Notes under the pieces: model-generated
Told to the model about the DNA's origin: nothing
Databases searched by the model: none
What the model saw: only the letters and a program-made list of their open reading frames with translations
Translations under genes and position numbers: made by a program
Shown: positions 41,100 to 50,700 of the stretch, piece after piece
Position numbering within the stretch: the stretch's first letter is position 1
Layout: each line of letters begins with the position of its first letter
Assembly (NCBI RefSeq): GCF_013402915.1
Contig: NC_050721.1
Coordinates: 186,001 to 250,000 of the forward strand
Reading direction: 5' to 3'
Length of the DNA stretch: 64,000 bases
DNA from: Zygotorulaspora mrakii
Taxonomy: Eukaryota; Ascomycota; Saccharomycetes; Saccharomycetales; Saccharomycetaceae

Positions 41100-41627
41100 A
41101 TGGGGTACCATGCCAACCTTGCCGATTTCTCCGACGTTGATGATAGAAAAGAAGAAGCTCTAAAAATGCTGCTGGAAAACTACAAGGCTTTGACCATTGA
41201 TCAAAATAACTGGGTCTGCAATTTATCTAATGCTTCGTCTCTGATTTGGCATTGTTACCGATCATTGAGTATTGACATCAATTGGGCTGGGTTTTATTTT
41301 GTGAATGATGACAAGAAGGAGCTGTTATTGGGACCTTTCCAGGGAAAGGTTGCCTGTCAAACGATACCATTTGGCAAGGGAATCTGTGGCGTTGCAGCTG
41401 CCACACAAGAAACACAGCTAGTGGAAGATGTAGACAAGGCTCCCCATCACATTGCTTGCGACGGTGATACAAAAAGTGAAATTGTTGTACCAATCGTGAA
41501 CAATGGAACCAAAAGAACTTTAGCTGTTATTGATATAGACTGCAGAGACTTCAATGCGTTTGAGGATCTCGATAAAGAGTACTTGGAACAACTAGGCAAG
41601 TTGATAGGAGAAACTTGCATATTTTAA
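41100..41627 (+). CDS. Free methionine-R-sulfoxide reductase (YKL069W)
   Basis: GAF-fold enzyme of the fRMsr family that reduces free (not protein-bound) methionine-R-sulfoxide in the cytoplasm. 175 residues from the ATG at 41100 (180 in S. cerevisiae YKL069W). The GAF core NWVCNLSNASSLIWH, INWAGFYFV and GPFQGKVACQTIPFGKGICG is followed by HIACDGDTKSEIVVPI. The three redox cysteines of the family are at 86, 96 and 120, with the same spacing as in the yeast enzyme. The two codons before the ATG come from a TTG start. It stands alone between tRNA-Trp and tRNA-Val. Confidence 0.94.
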   Translation: MGYHANLADFSDVDDRKEEALKMLLENYKALTIDQNNWVCNLSNASSLIWHCYRSLSIDINWAGFYFVNDDKKELLLGPFQGKVACQTIPFGKGICGVAAATQETQLVEDVDKAPHHIACDGDTKSEIVVPIVNNGTKRTLAVIDIDCRDFNAFEDLDKEYLEQLGKLIGETCIF

Positions 41628-41673
41628 ATTTAGTTAATTATTTTTTAGTTCATATCCAATTCATAAAAAATAA

Positions 41674-41747
41674 TGATTTCGCCCAGGATCGAACTGGGGA
41701 CGTTCTGCGTGTTAAGCAGATGCCATAACCGACTAGACCACGAAACC
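41674..41747 (-). tRNA. tRNA-Val (AAC)
   Basis: The minus strand reads GGTTTCGTGGTCTAGTCGGT at the 5' end and ends GGGCGAAATCA; the acceptor stem GGTTTCG pairs with CGAAATC. Anticodon AAC lies in CTTAACACG. B box GTTCGATCC. 74 bases without an intron; near identical to yeast tRNA-Val(AAC). Confidence 0.96.
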
Positions 41748-41835
41748 ATGTAATAAGATGTAATAATTGAAGTATGAAGAGACCACATCAATGATGAATT
41801 GTCAGATGATGCTCTTTGTATCTTCGCATACTTTT

Positions 41836-42006
41836 TGTTGAAATATAGATCGATACTGTAAAATATGAGTATTTGGAAAGAATGTTTTCTTCGGCGTTGT
41901 CGATAGTAACTTGGTTTTGTTGAAATATAAATCGAGATTGTAAGATATATTAAAGAGATATTTAGAAAGAATGTTTTCTTCGGCGTTGTCGATAGTAACT
42001 TGGTTT
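41836..42006. repeat. Imperfect tandem duplication of an LTR end (82 and 89 bases)
   Basis: Two units start TGTTGAAATATA at 41836 and 41918 and both end TCGATAGTAACTTGGTTT (41917 and 42006). They differ mainly in the 30-40 bases after the start. Confidence 0.8.
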
Positions 42007-42437
42007 GACATTGATGATAATGCTATGATATTCAATTATAGAGATATATAATTCCTTGGTTTTCTATATCATGAATTGAGATAAGACTAATTGGACTTGG
42101 ATTAATATCTGGAAAATACGTCAGTATTTATACCCAGCATTTCGCACCTATTGAACCATAAGAGAGGACGACGAGTGAAGAATTTTCATCGTCATCACAC
42201 CATTTCTAGTCCCATAGAATCCACAGTACAACTGCTATTTCGTGTTCATTCCATAGACTCCTTCGTAGTCAGACTCCTGAGTTGTAAACGTCTCGCGATA
42301 GATTATCATCCGATATCTTTCCAGCATCGATTGATTTTCTGTTAGTGCTTCATCTGGCTACGTTTATTTTGTTTTACAGTCCAATTGTCTTGTTTCTGAT
42401 TCTTATAAGTCATCTCTTTCATATAACTTATTTCAGC
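41836..42437 (-). mobile_element. Solo LTR (subfamily L), upstream of tRNA-Val, with duplicated terminus
   Basis: Very similar to 52319-52813 and 56802-57297 from about 41959 onward. On the minus strand the LTR would run from a TGTT start on the right to GCCGAAGAAAACA on the left. The right terminus here is eroded (ATATAACTTATTTCAGCA). On the left, a 5' LTR end in the opposite orientation (TGTTGAAATATAAATCGAG at 41918) abuts the element, and a similar diverged junction precedes it at 41836. No coding region. Confidence 0.8.
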
Positions 42438-43317
42438 AAATATTCAGTAACATGACCTCTAGAATGAACTAGTTGACACATATCGAAACATAATTTCAAT
42501 GAAAGTCAGCGAAAGTGCATGGTCCCTCAGCCAAGAGCTGCCGTTTGACAAGTATAGCAAATGCTAAATTGCATGGAGAAGCACCTTCCCAGCCATTCAC
42601 TTTCCGGTAGTTTTTACTCTAATAGGGATCCTCTCACTTTCCAAAAATCTTTTAGTATTTCTTAACCTGTTGATGTAACTCCTGATATTTCCGATTTGCA
42701 ATCGAGAGGTCGAAAATAGCTATAGAGGTGGATATGCAATTGAGCTTTTCCTTAAGCGTCTGATCCCACGTAACAATTATGGGACATGATTTAGAACTGG
42801 ATTGAATCCATAGGTTCCCAGTATAGACATCTGGTTCAACATTTCCTCACTGCATATCTAGGTTCTCCAATTAATGTAGGACGTTATTAGAAAAAATGGA
42901 AAAATTTATGAGTTTTCATCACATCTTATCAGTGCCCTGCATTTTTTGGCAGTTCTAAAGACACCACTGAAGCTAACGTACGAGTACGCTAACGTGTGAA
43001 TAATCTAACAAACAAGCTCTCTAAAGCACTGTATAGTAAGATGGTGCATAAAAGAAAACCTGCACTGCAGTACTTACCGAAATTATTTCTTGAGGTTTGT
43101 CATTCAGCATCTGGTGCAACTTTGTAAGGTTTTCCCTTCGTGCTCTTATTCAGTCGTTTTCATGAAACTTTTCATTATTACATCTCCCTTCATCTTTGTT
43201 ACGAAAAAAATTTTTTTCAAGCGATGAGATGAGATGAGATATTTCATATTGGACAATTAAAACATAAAGTAAGAGAACATTCACTCTGTACTTGGATCAC
43301 CTCGACCGACAATCACA
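42438..43317 (+). promoter_or_regulatory. Spacer and ERB1 promoter with RRPE-PAC pair
   Basis: 880 bases without a recognisable gene. Near ERB1, GAAAAAAATTTTTTTC at 43203-43218 (RRPE-like) is followed at once by GCGATGAG at 43221-43228 (PAC), which continues as a short GATGA repeat to about 43240. This pair is the classic promoter arrangement of yeast ribosome-biogenesis genes, about 90 bases before the ERB1 ATG. The left 700 bases show nothing I can name. Confidence 0.65.
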
Positions 43318-45729
43318 ATGACTAAGAAATCTAGTGGCTTGACGGCTTCTAGGAAAAGAAGTGCCAAAACTCAAGACGACGTCGAATCTGATAGGGAGGA
43401 AATAGACATAAATATCGACGGCGTTCTGGATGGTGCAGACGATGACAGTGAAATAGAAGATGAAGAAGAGGAAGGAAGCTCTTCCCATAGTGAAGTCGAA
43501 GAAGAAGTGGAGCAAGAAGTTGAAGAGGATGAGGATTCAGACGCCGAATTGAATGAACTCTTAGCGAAGGAAGAAGCGGAAGAAGCCGAAGAAGATATTA
43601 GCGACTCTGATTTTTCAGATGACACCACCTCAATGATCGATAAACTATCCAATGTCAAGTTAAGAACATTGAGTGATCCTAATATATACACCAAATTCGT
43701 TGATGGTACGCCAAGGATTATCAAACCTGAAATCAAACCTATTTATGATAGTGACGATAGTGATGTAGAGACCAACAATACAATTGGAAATATTCCATTA
43801 TCTGCGTATGATGAGATGCCGCATGTTGGATACAATATCAATGGTAAAAGAATCATGAGGCCAGCAAAGGGTTCTGCTTTAGATAAATTATTAGACACAA
43901 TCGAATTACCAGAAGGCTGGACCGGCCTGTTGGACAAAAATTCTGGTGCTAGTTTGAACCTTACTGAAGAAGAGTTAGAGCTTATTTCAAAGATACAGAA
44001 ACATGAGCAAACAGATGAAAATACAAATCCATATGCGCCTTTAGTTGATTGGTTCACCAGACATGAAGAAATAATGCCACTGACTGCTGTTCCGGAGCCA
44101 AAGCGAAGATTCGTACCATCGAAAAACGAAGCCAAGAGGGTTATGAAGATTGTTAAGGCTATTAGAGAGGGTCGCATCATTCCACCAAAGAAACTAAAAG
44201 AACTAAGGGAGACCGAAAAGGAAGCTGAGCGTACTTATGATATATGGGGTGAGTCTACTGAGACTAATGATCACATTATGAATCTAAGAGCTCCAAAGTT
44301 ACCTCCACCAACTAACGAGGAAAGTTATAATCCACCAGAAGAATACTTATTGTCGCCAGAAGAAGTAGAAGAATATGAAAAGACGGAACCTAGTGAAAGA
44401 GAAAGAGACTTTATTCCACAGAAATATGGTGCACTAAGAAAGGTTCCTGGTTACACAGAATCTGTTAGAGAGAGATTCGAAAGGTCATTGGATTTATATC
44501 TGGCACCCCGTGTTCGTAAGAACAAACTTAATATTGATCCTGAATCGCTGATTCCTAAGCTACCTTCTCCTAAAGATTTGAGGCCATTTCCAATTCGTTG
44601 CTCAACTGTTTATAACGGCCATACCGATAGAATACGTACTTTATCAATTGATCCCTCCGGATTATGGTTAGCTACTGGTTCAGACGATGGTACTGTTAGA
44701 ATTTGGGAAATATTGACTGGAAGAGAAGTCTATAAAGTTGCTTTAGTCGATATCAAGGAGAACTCAGATGATCATGTTGAAAATATTGAATGGAATCCAG
44801 ATTCAGAAACAGGTATCTTGGCAGTTTCAGCGGGTGAGAATATTTATTTGATAGTACCTCCAATATTTGGATTTGAGATCGAAAACAACGGTAAAACGAA
44901 GATAGAAAATGGTTACGGTTTTGACACATTTGGTTCAAAGAAAAAATCCAATCTACAGGTAAATGAAGGCGAAGAAGAAGAAGAGGAATCGACCACAAAC
45001 GATGCGGTAAAGAAAGCTGTTGCTCAATGGAATAAACCATCGTCATCCCAATTGGAAAAAGACATTGCTATCGTAATTACATGCAAAAAGACAGTTAAAA
45101 AATTATCATGGCATAGAAAAGGTGATTATTTCGTCAGTGTTCAACCAGATTCTGGTAACACATCTGTTTTAATTCATCAATTATCTAAGCATTTAACCCA
45201 GTCACCATTTAAGAAATCAAAGGGCATTACCATGGATGCTAAATTCCATCCATTCAAACCACAGTTATTCGTTTGTTCTCAGAGATATATCAGAATATAT
45301 GATTTGGCCCAACAGGTTTTAGTTAAAAAGTTGTTACCAGGAGCGCGTTGGTTATCAACATTTGATATTCATCCAAGAGGCGATAATGTTATTGCGTCGT
45401 CATTTGATAAAAGGGTATTATGGCATGATTTGGACTTAGCAAGTACACCATACAAGACTTTGAGATATCACGACAAGGCAGTACGGGATGTAAGCTTCCA
45501 TAGGAGATTACCTTTATTCTGTTCCGCTGCTGACGATGGTAATATAAACGTTTTCCATGCTACAGTATACGATGATATGATGAAGAATCCATTAATTGTA
45601 CCATTGAAAAAACTGACAGGACACAAATTGATCAAGAGCCTTGGTGTCTTGGATACAGTGTGGCATCCAAGAGAAGCTTGGTTATTCTCGGCAGGCGCGG
45701 ACAACTCAGCACGTTTATGGACTACCTGA
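43318..45729 (+). CDS. ERB1: ERB1, ribosome biogenesis factor (BOP1 homologue)
   Basis: Nucleolar factor of the Nop7-Erb1-Ytm1 complex needed for 27S pre-rRNA processing and 60S assembly. 803 residues (807 in S. cerevisiae). A strongly acidic N-terminus (residues about 20-105) is followed by the BOP1NT domain (about 150-410: [54 protein letters not shown]) and a C-terminal WD40 propeller ([59 protein letters not shown]). The neighbour CSM3 is convergent, 68 bases away, as in S. cerevisiae. Confidence 0.97.
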   Translation: MTKKSSGLTASRKRSAKTQDDVESDREEIDINIDGVLDGADDDSEIEDEEEEGSSSHSEVEEEVEQEVEEDEDSDAELNELLAKEEAEEAEEDISDSDFSDDTTSMIDKLSNVKLRTLSDPNIYTKFVDGTPRIIKPEIKPIYDSDDSDVETNNTIGNIPLSAYDEMPHVGYNINGKRIMRPAKGSALDKLLDTIELPEGWTGLLDKNSGASLNLTEEELELISKIQKHEQTDENTNPYAPLVDWFTRHEEIMPLTAVPEPKRRFVPSKNEAKRVMKIVKAIREGRIIPPKKLKELRETEKEAERTYDIWGESTETNDHIMNLRAPKLPPPTNEESYNPPEEYLLSPEEVEEYEKTEPSERERDFIPQKYGALRKVPGYTESVRERFERSLDLYLAPRVRKNKLNIDPESLIPKLPSPKDLRPFPIRCSTVYNGHTDRIRTLSIDPSGLWLATGSDDGTVRIWEILTGREVYKVALVDIKENSDDHVENIEWNPDSETGILAVSAGENIYLIVPPIFGFEIENNGKTKIENGYGFDTFGSKKKSNLQVNEGEEEEEESTTNDAVKKAVAQWNKPSSSQLEKDIAIVITCKKTVKKLSWHRKGDYFVSVQPDSGNTSVLIHQLSKHLTQSPFKKSKGITMDAKFHPFKPQLFVCSQRYIRIYDLAQQVLVKKLLPGARWLSTFDIHPRGDNVIASSFDKRVLWHDLDLASTPYKTLRYHDKAVRDVSFHRRLPLFCSAADDGNINVFHATVYDDMMKNPLIVPLKKLTGHKLIKSLGVLDTVWHPREAWLFSAGADNSARLWTT

Positions 45730-45797
45730 ATTACCTGCATTTTTTCTATTTTTGTACATTATCCTATGTAAGTATATCAATGGCGAACACGCTATTC

Positions 45798-46541
45798 TTA
45801 AAATCCCATTTCTTTCATCACTTCGAGAGCCTCTTCGTCTTCCTCGAAAGAGTCATTACCATTTTGTGCTTCTGGCTGTATCTCGAATTCCAATTCGTAA
45901 TCTGCTGATTCATTTTCTGGCCCTTCGCTTAGTTCTGGACCCTTACTTAGCCCTTTATCTGGCCCATCATTTGACTCTTTGCTTGTCCCACGGGAGTCCT
46001 CATTTCCTCTCGAGATCGAATACAATTCTTCCTCGTCAGAGAGCTCTGGTGAAGCAACTGGGCGCGCCGCCACAGTACTGCCCTCCTGTATCGCCTCATT
46101 TAAGAACTCCGAGACAGTTTCAGTTTCTATCGCCTCCCCCAACATCTCCTTCCTGAAAACATCCTCCCTGAACTGTCTGAGGACTTTGTCATTCTTCCCC
46201 AGCGTGTGACACAGCTTGATGAAGTCGTCGAACTTTGCCTTCGGATACAGCTCGTGCGCCCACAGCTGGTAAAACTGTATAATGTGATTCAGGTTGTCGT
46301 ACGTACTACGCTTTTTGCGCGATATTCTTATTCTTTTTGGCCCGTTCTTGAGCACCCACGGCAGCCCCTTCTCAGCCAGCAATCGTTCTGACGTGAGCTT
46401 CACCTGAGCCCTGCGTGCCCGAAGCCCCTCTGTCGCGGTGGGATCTGCTACTGTTAGAGTCGGGTCCGCCAGCATGGAACCTGCTACCGTGGGGTCTGCG
46501 CCATCGTATTCTCCCAACGAGTGATTCTTGAGCTCCTCCAT
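45798..46541 (-). CDS. CSM3: CSM3, replication fork protection factor (Swi3 domain)
   Basis: Csm3 pairs with Tof1 to stabilise stalled replication forks, support the S-phase checkpoint and sister cohesion. 247 residues (317 in S. cerevisiae, so shorter in the acidic tail). The Swi3 domain is at about residues 40-125: ARRAQVKLTSERLLAEKGLPW, then KRIRISRKKRSTYDNLNHIIQF, YQLWAHELYPKAKFDDFIKLCHTLGK. The rest is acidic and low-complexity. An ACGCGT (MCB) lies 161 bases upstream at 46702-46707. Confidence 0.92.
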   Translation of the reverse strand: MEELKNHSLGEYDGADPTVAGSMLADPTLTVADPTATEGLRARRAQVKLTSERLLAEKGLPWVLKNGPKRIRISRKKRSTYDNLNHIIQFYQLWAHELYPKAKFDDFIKLCHTLGKNDKVLRQFREDVFRKEMLGEAIETETVSEFLNEAIQEGSTVAARPVASPELSDEEELYSISRGNEDSRGTSKESNDGPDKGLSKGPELSEGPENESADYELEFEIQPEAQNGNDSFEEDEEALEVMKEMGF

Positions 46542-47065
46542 CTTGCCACCAATGACTAATTATGTTCTTCTGGCACCGGGTCTACCCCATTCAATGCCAC
46601 TCAAGCACATCTAGTGACACTAACACACATCAAATTACAATCACCATTTCCTTTCCTGTCATGCCATCTCATCTCATCAGAGAGACAGGTTTCTTACCCT
46701 GACGCGTCTGCTCACAACGAGACTTTTCGCGTCACATGCAGTTACCCTCCCCACATAGCATCCACGTGAAATGTCACTGTGCCACACAAACCACATCTTT
46801 CGCGAAGCCACAACTGAAGGTAAAGTCGCAATGGCACATGACCGCCGTCATTTTAGTCCCTTTTCCATGTGTGGCGCTTTCAACGCCCTGTTGTCTAAGT
46901 CCGATCCAGGTTGAAATGCACATATTGTGGCCCACGAAGACAACCAGTCAAGCTGGCAGTGCCAATCGGGTATTCACTATGCATCACTAGCGAGATAATC
47001 TGTTTGAAACGTCAAATAAATATATATATATGTAGGTGATTAGTTTTCTTCGAAAGAGAGTAGAG
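46542..47065. promoter_or_regulatory. CSM3 promoter with MBF/SBF-type sites
   Basis: 524 bases between divergent starts. ACGCGT at 46702-46707, TTTTCGCG at 46724-46731 (CGCGAAA on the minus strand) and TTTCGCGAA at 46798-46806 match MCB/SCB-type G1/S control sites. An AT run (TATATATATATG) lies at 47020-47032, just before the small ORF at 47066. Confidence 0.5.
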
Positions 47066-47380
47066 ATGAGCAAGCACCATATCGCTGTATCTTCACAACA
47101 CTACGTGCCGCAACAATCGCATATCATGTCAGACACATTCACAGCAACTGCGTACGCACCGTCGTCATGTTTGTTTGAGCGCGGATCAGCGGAAACACTG
47201 GGCTGCAGTGAACACAACTTACCGAGCTTCCACTACGATGGGAATGGCCAGAGCGCGTGCTACGATATGGACGAGGAGCAGGACCAGATGGTGGATTTGA
47301 GCACCGGTTCACTGGTGCCAGTGAACCTGAGAAGCTGGAATCTCATGGCGGAGGTGGTCCAGAAACTGAGAGATCTGTGA
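47066..47380 (+). CDS. Small ORF, 104 residues, unknown
   Basis: MSKHHIAVSSQHYVPQQSH and onward, from the ATG at 47066; the frame extends to 47036 only from a GTG. The N-terminal part is Ser/His/Tyr-rich and likely disordered; the C-terminal 30 residues (DLSTGSLVPVNLRSWNLMAE...) look like a small folded motif. It has its own AT-rich promoter. By position, just upstream of the NUP100/NUP116 locus, it could correspond to the small S. cerevisiae gene YKL068W-A, but I cannot verify this by sequence. Codon use is ordinary. Confidence 0.55.
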   Translation: MSKHHIAVSSQHYVPQQSHIMSDTFTATAYAPSSCLFERGSAETLGCSEHNLPSFHYDGNGQSACYDMDEEQDQMVDLSTGSLVPVNLRSWNLMAEVVQKLRDL

Positions 47381-47730
47381 GAACGGAGTGCAGCGCATTA
47401 GATATAGAACAGCGACAGCGACCGCGGAACGGAGCGGCCGCCGTCACACAGGGTGGGAATTGTTACAGTCATTTGCAGTCATTTTTTTTATTTACGTAGA
47501 GTTCGTAGATGTAGCGTAAAAAAGATTGCGTGTCGTCTGGGACGACATTGTGCAACTAATTTTTTTATATTTTTGATGTTTTTTTGTTTTTGGTACGCTG
47601 TAATTTCGCTAAATCAGTTGAAAACCTTCTCAGGACGGAAAGAGGGTCTTACGAGAGGGCGGCAAAAGGAACTGAGAAGGTCTAGAGTAGATTTTTGACT
47701 AGTGGAAGCTCTTGCGTTATTGAGATTAGG
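47381..47730 (+). promoter_or_regulatory. Upstream region of the GLFG nucleoporin gene
   Basis: 350 bases. T-rich tracts at 47482-47490 and 47560-47592 would favour nucleosome exclusion. No specific factor site recognised. Confidence 0.4.
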
Positions 47731-50700
47731 ATGTTTGGTACGAATCGACCAACCTTTGGCGGCGCAGCGCAACCGTTTGGTTCAACGGCATCTCCATTCG
47801 GGTCGCAACAACAACAGCCACAACAGCCGCAGGGGACGACGTTTGGTATGAATAACGCTCAATCTGGATTCGGTGGATTCGGTGCAGGTTCCAATGCGGC
47901 GGCAACTGGAAATCAGGGCAGTAATCTTTTTGGTATGTCTACCAATAATAATAATACCTCGTCTTCGACGACTCCATTCGGTAAGGCAGTGACTGGCGGT
48001 GTTTCTGCTAGTAATGCGAATAGTGGTAACACGGCATCTTTATTTGGTGCTGGTGGGATGGGTACTAACTTGAATTCATCATCTTCATCAGGTACAGCAG
48101 TGGCACCTTTTTCTGCGTATCAAGAAAAAGATGCAACAACTGGTGTTACAAACGTTTTTGAAAGCATCACTTGTATGCCTGAATATCGGAATTTTTCGTT
48201 TGAAGAATTAAGATTTCAAGATTATCAAGCTGGACGTATAAGAGCAAATACTGGTAATGTCACAGGAACTGTCTCTCCATTTGGCACACAAAACTCCAAT
48301 ACTAACACCGGATTCGGTATGATAGGGAATAACTCTTCAAATCAACCTCAATCTGCGGGTAGTGGTGGCCTTTTTGGTCAAAGGGCGGCGACTTCTGCTC
48401 AAAATTCACCCTTTGGTTCTCTTTCATCGAACAATACAAACACGAGTTCTTTTGGTGGCGGAGCCGCCGGTGGGGCATTTGGTTCTGCAAATAACACTGC
48501 TACTAATGCATTCGGCAGTACTGCAAATAATAACAATTCTCCATTTGGAATGAACAAGCCAGCCACAAATGCAACTGGTGGGACAGGATTATTTGGTAAC
48601 AACAATCAAAGAACAGCATCTGGTGGTTTGTTTGGACAACCAAACGCAGCAGGTAATACAGGAGGTTTTGGGGCAGCCAATAATGCTTTTGGTGGCGCCG
48701 CAAATACTAATACTAATACTGGCTTATTTGGGCAAAGTAATCAGCAAACTGGAGGCGCAGGATTATTTGGTAATCAGCAATCAGGCACCTTCGGTCAAAA
48801 TAATACAAATCAACCATCAAACACTGGTGGGTTATTTGGACAACAGCAAAACAATGCAGGTCTCTTTGGACAGCAGAATAATCAAACTTCTGGTGGATTA
48901 TTCGGTAATAAACCAGCAAATGGTGGTCTTTTCGGTCAAAGCGGCAGTGCTTTTGGTCAGAATAATGGCACTACTAATACACAAAATGGCGGACTATTTG
49001 GACAAAGCAACAATCAACAAGCAGCAGGGAACTCAGGAGGATTATTTGGACAAAATAATACTCAACAAACTGGTGGTGGATTATTTGGCCAAAGCAATAC
49101 TCAAAATCAAACTGGCGGTGGTCTATTTGGGCAAAATAATACTCAGCAAAGTGGAGGAGGAGGTCTTTTTGGACAAAATAATGCCAATCAACAATCTGGT
49201 GGTCTGTTCGGCCAGAACAGTAACACTTTTGGTCAGTCGCAACAACCAAATGCACAACCAAATACTACATCCACTGGTTTATTTGGGAACAAACCTGCTA
49301 CAGGTGGGTTGTTTGGTCAAAACAGCAATGGGTTTGGCCAAAACAGCACTGATACAGGTAATGGCTTGTTCGGGCAAAATTCAAATCAACAAAATAGCGG
49401 AGGTCTCTTTGGGCAAACACAGCAACCGCAAACAGGCGGATTGTTTGGTCAAAATAATCAGCAGCAAACTGGTGGCTTGTTTGGTCAGAGTAACAATAAT
49501 CAACAAACTGGTGGTTTATTTGGTGCAAAACCTGCTACTACGACAAGTACTGGTTTGTTCGGAAATTCGCAACCAGCTCCGCAATCTGGCGGCCTTTTTG
49601 GTCAAAACAATAGCGCGCTCGGACAGCAACAACAACAGCAACAACCACAAGGGAGCTCCTTATTTGGTCAGACTAATCAGCAACCAGGAGGATTATTCGG
49701 TTCCAAACCTGCAGCAAATACTGGAGGTGGACTTTTTGGCAATAATAATACGACAAACGCTAGCCAATCTGGTTTAGGCCAACCTTCTGGTGGATTATTT
49801 GGACAAAAACTATCAAATGGTGCCGGTGCTACAGGAGGTGGATTATTTGGTGCCAATACTGCAAATAACAATTCAGTACAAACCGGTGGAGGGCTATTTG
49901 GAAGTGGCAATGCTAACAATGCTACCAATACTGCAGGTGGTGGTCTGTTCGGAGCTAAGCCGGTTGCTAATACAGGAGTTGCGGGAGGTGGATTGTTTGG
50001 TAGCAATAATAATAACCAAAGCACCTCTACTGGTGTTTCTGGTGGATTGTTTGGTTCAAAGCCTGCTGGATCTACTGGAACTGGACTTGGTGGCGGATTA
50101 TTCGGAAGCTCTGCAAATAGTTCCAATAACAACAGCGGCGGACTCTTTGGAAACAGATCTCAACCCAATATGCCACAATCGGGGTTGCAATCTAGCTTTT
50201 CACAGCAGCAACAATCACAGCCACAACAGCAGACGCAACTTTTGGGGGCAAATGTGTATGGAACTAATGAACTTTTCTCTAGAGTGGCTGTCCCTAATTC
50301 AATCACTCAGTCTGAGAAGCCAAGCGCTACTGAAATCGGTGCAGATTTGAAAAGGAAGGCTAGTCTTACAGCAGCTTACAGATTGGCACCCAAACCATTA
50401 TTCAAAACAAAAAATCTATCGGACAATTTTACTGGAAGATTTGACAGTGTTGGCGCTAGCCAGTCTCGTAGCTCTTCATCATCCTCGAGTACAGACTCAA
50501 TTGGCAAAGAAATTGTTCCTGTTGAGAGCAGTAACACTTTATTTTCTCCCGATACTGACGATGCTATTTTGTCTGCTGATAAATTGCTGTTTAATCCAGA
50601 CAAAAAGTCGTTCAAAAATCTCATAATTAATAAGAAGAAGATGGAAGAAAGTGTAAGCCAAGCGGGCCATTCTTCAGAGATAAAAAGGATCACTTTCAAT

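Noticed and set aside
40904..41140. 78-codon frame over tRNA-Trp
   Set aside because: Overlaps the tRNA gene and the start of the YKL069W-type gene in another frame.
48569..49777. 402-codon frame inside the nucleoporin gene
   Set aside because: Shifted reading of the GLFG repeat DNA; the main frame shows true GLFG repeats and a Nup98-type end.
49677..50132. Minus-strand 151-codon Pro/Asn-rich frame
   Set aside because: Antisense reading of the GLFG repeats.
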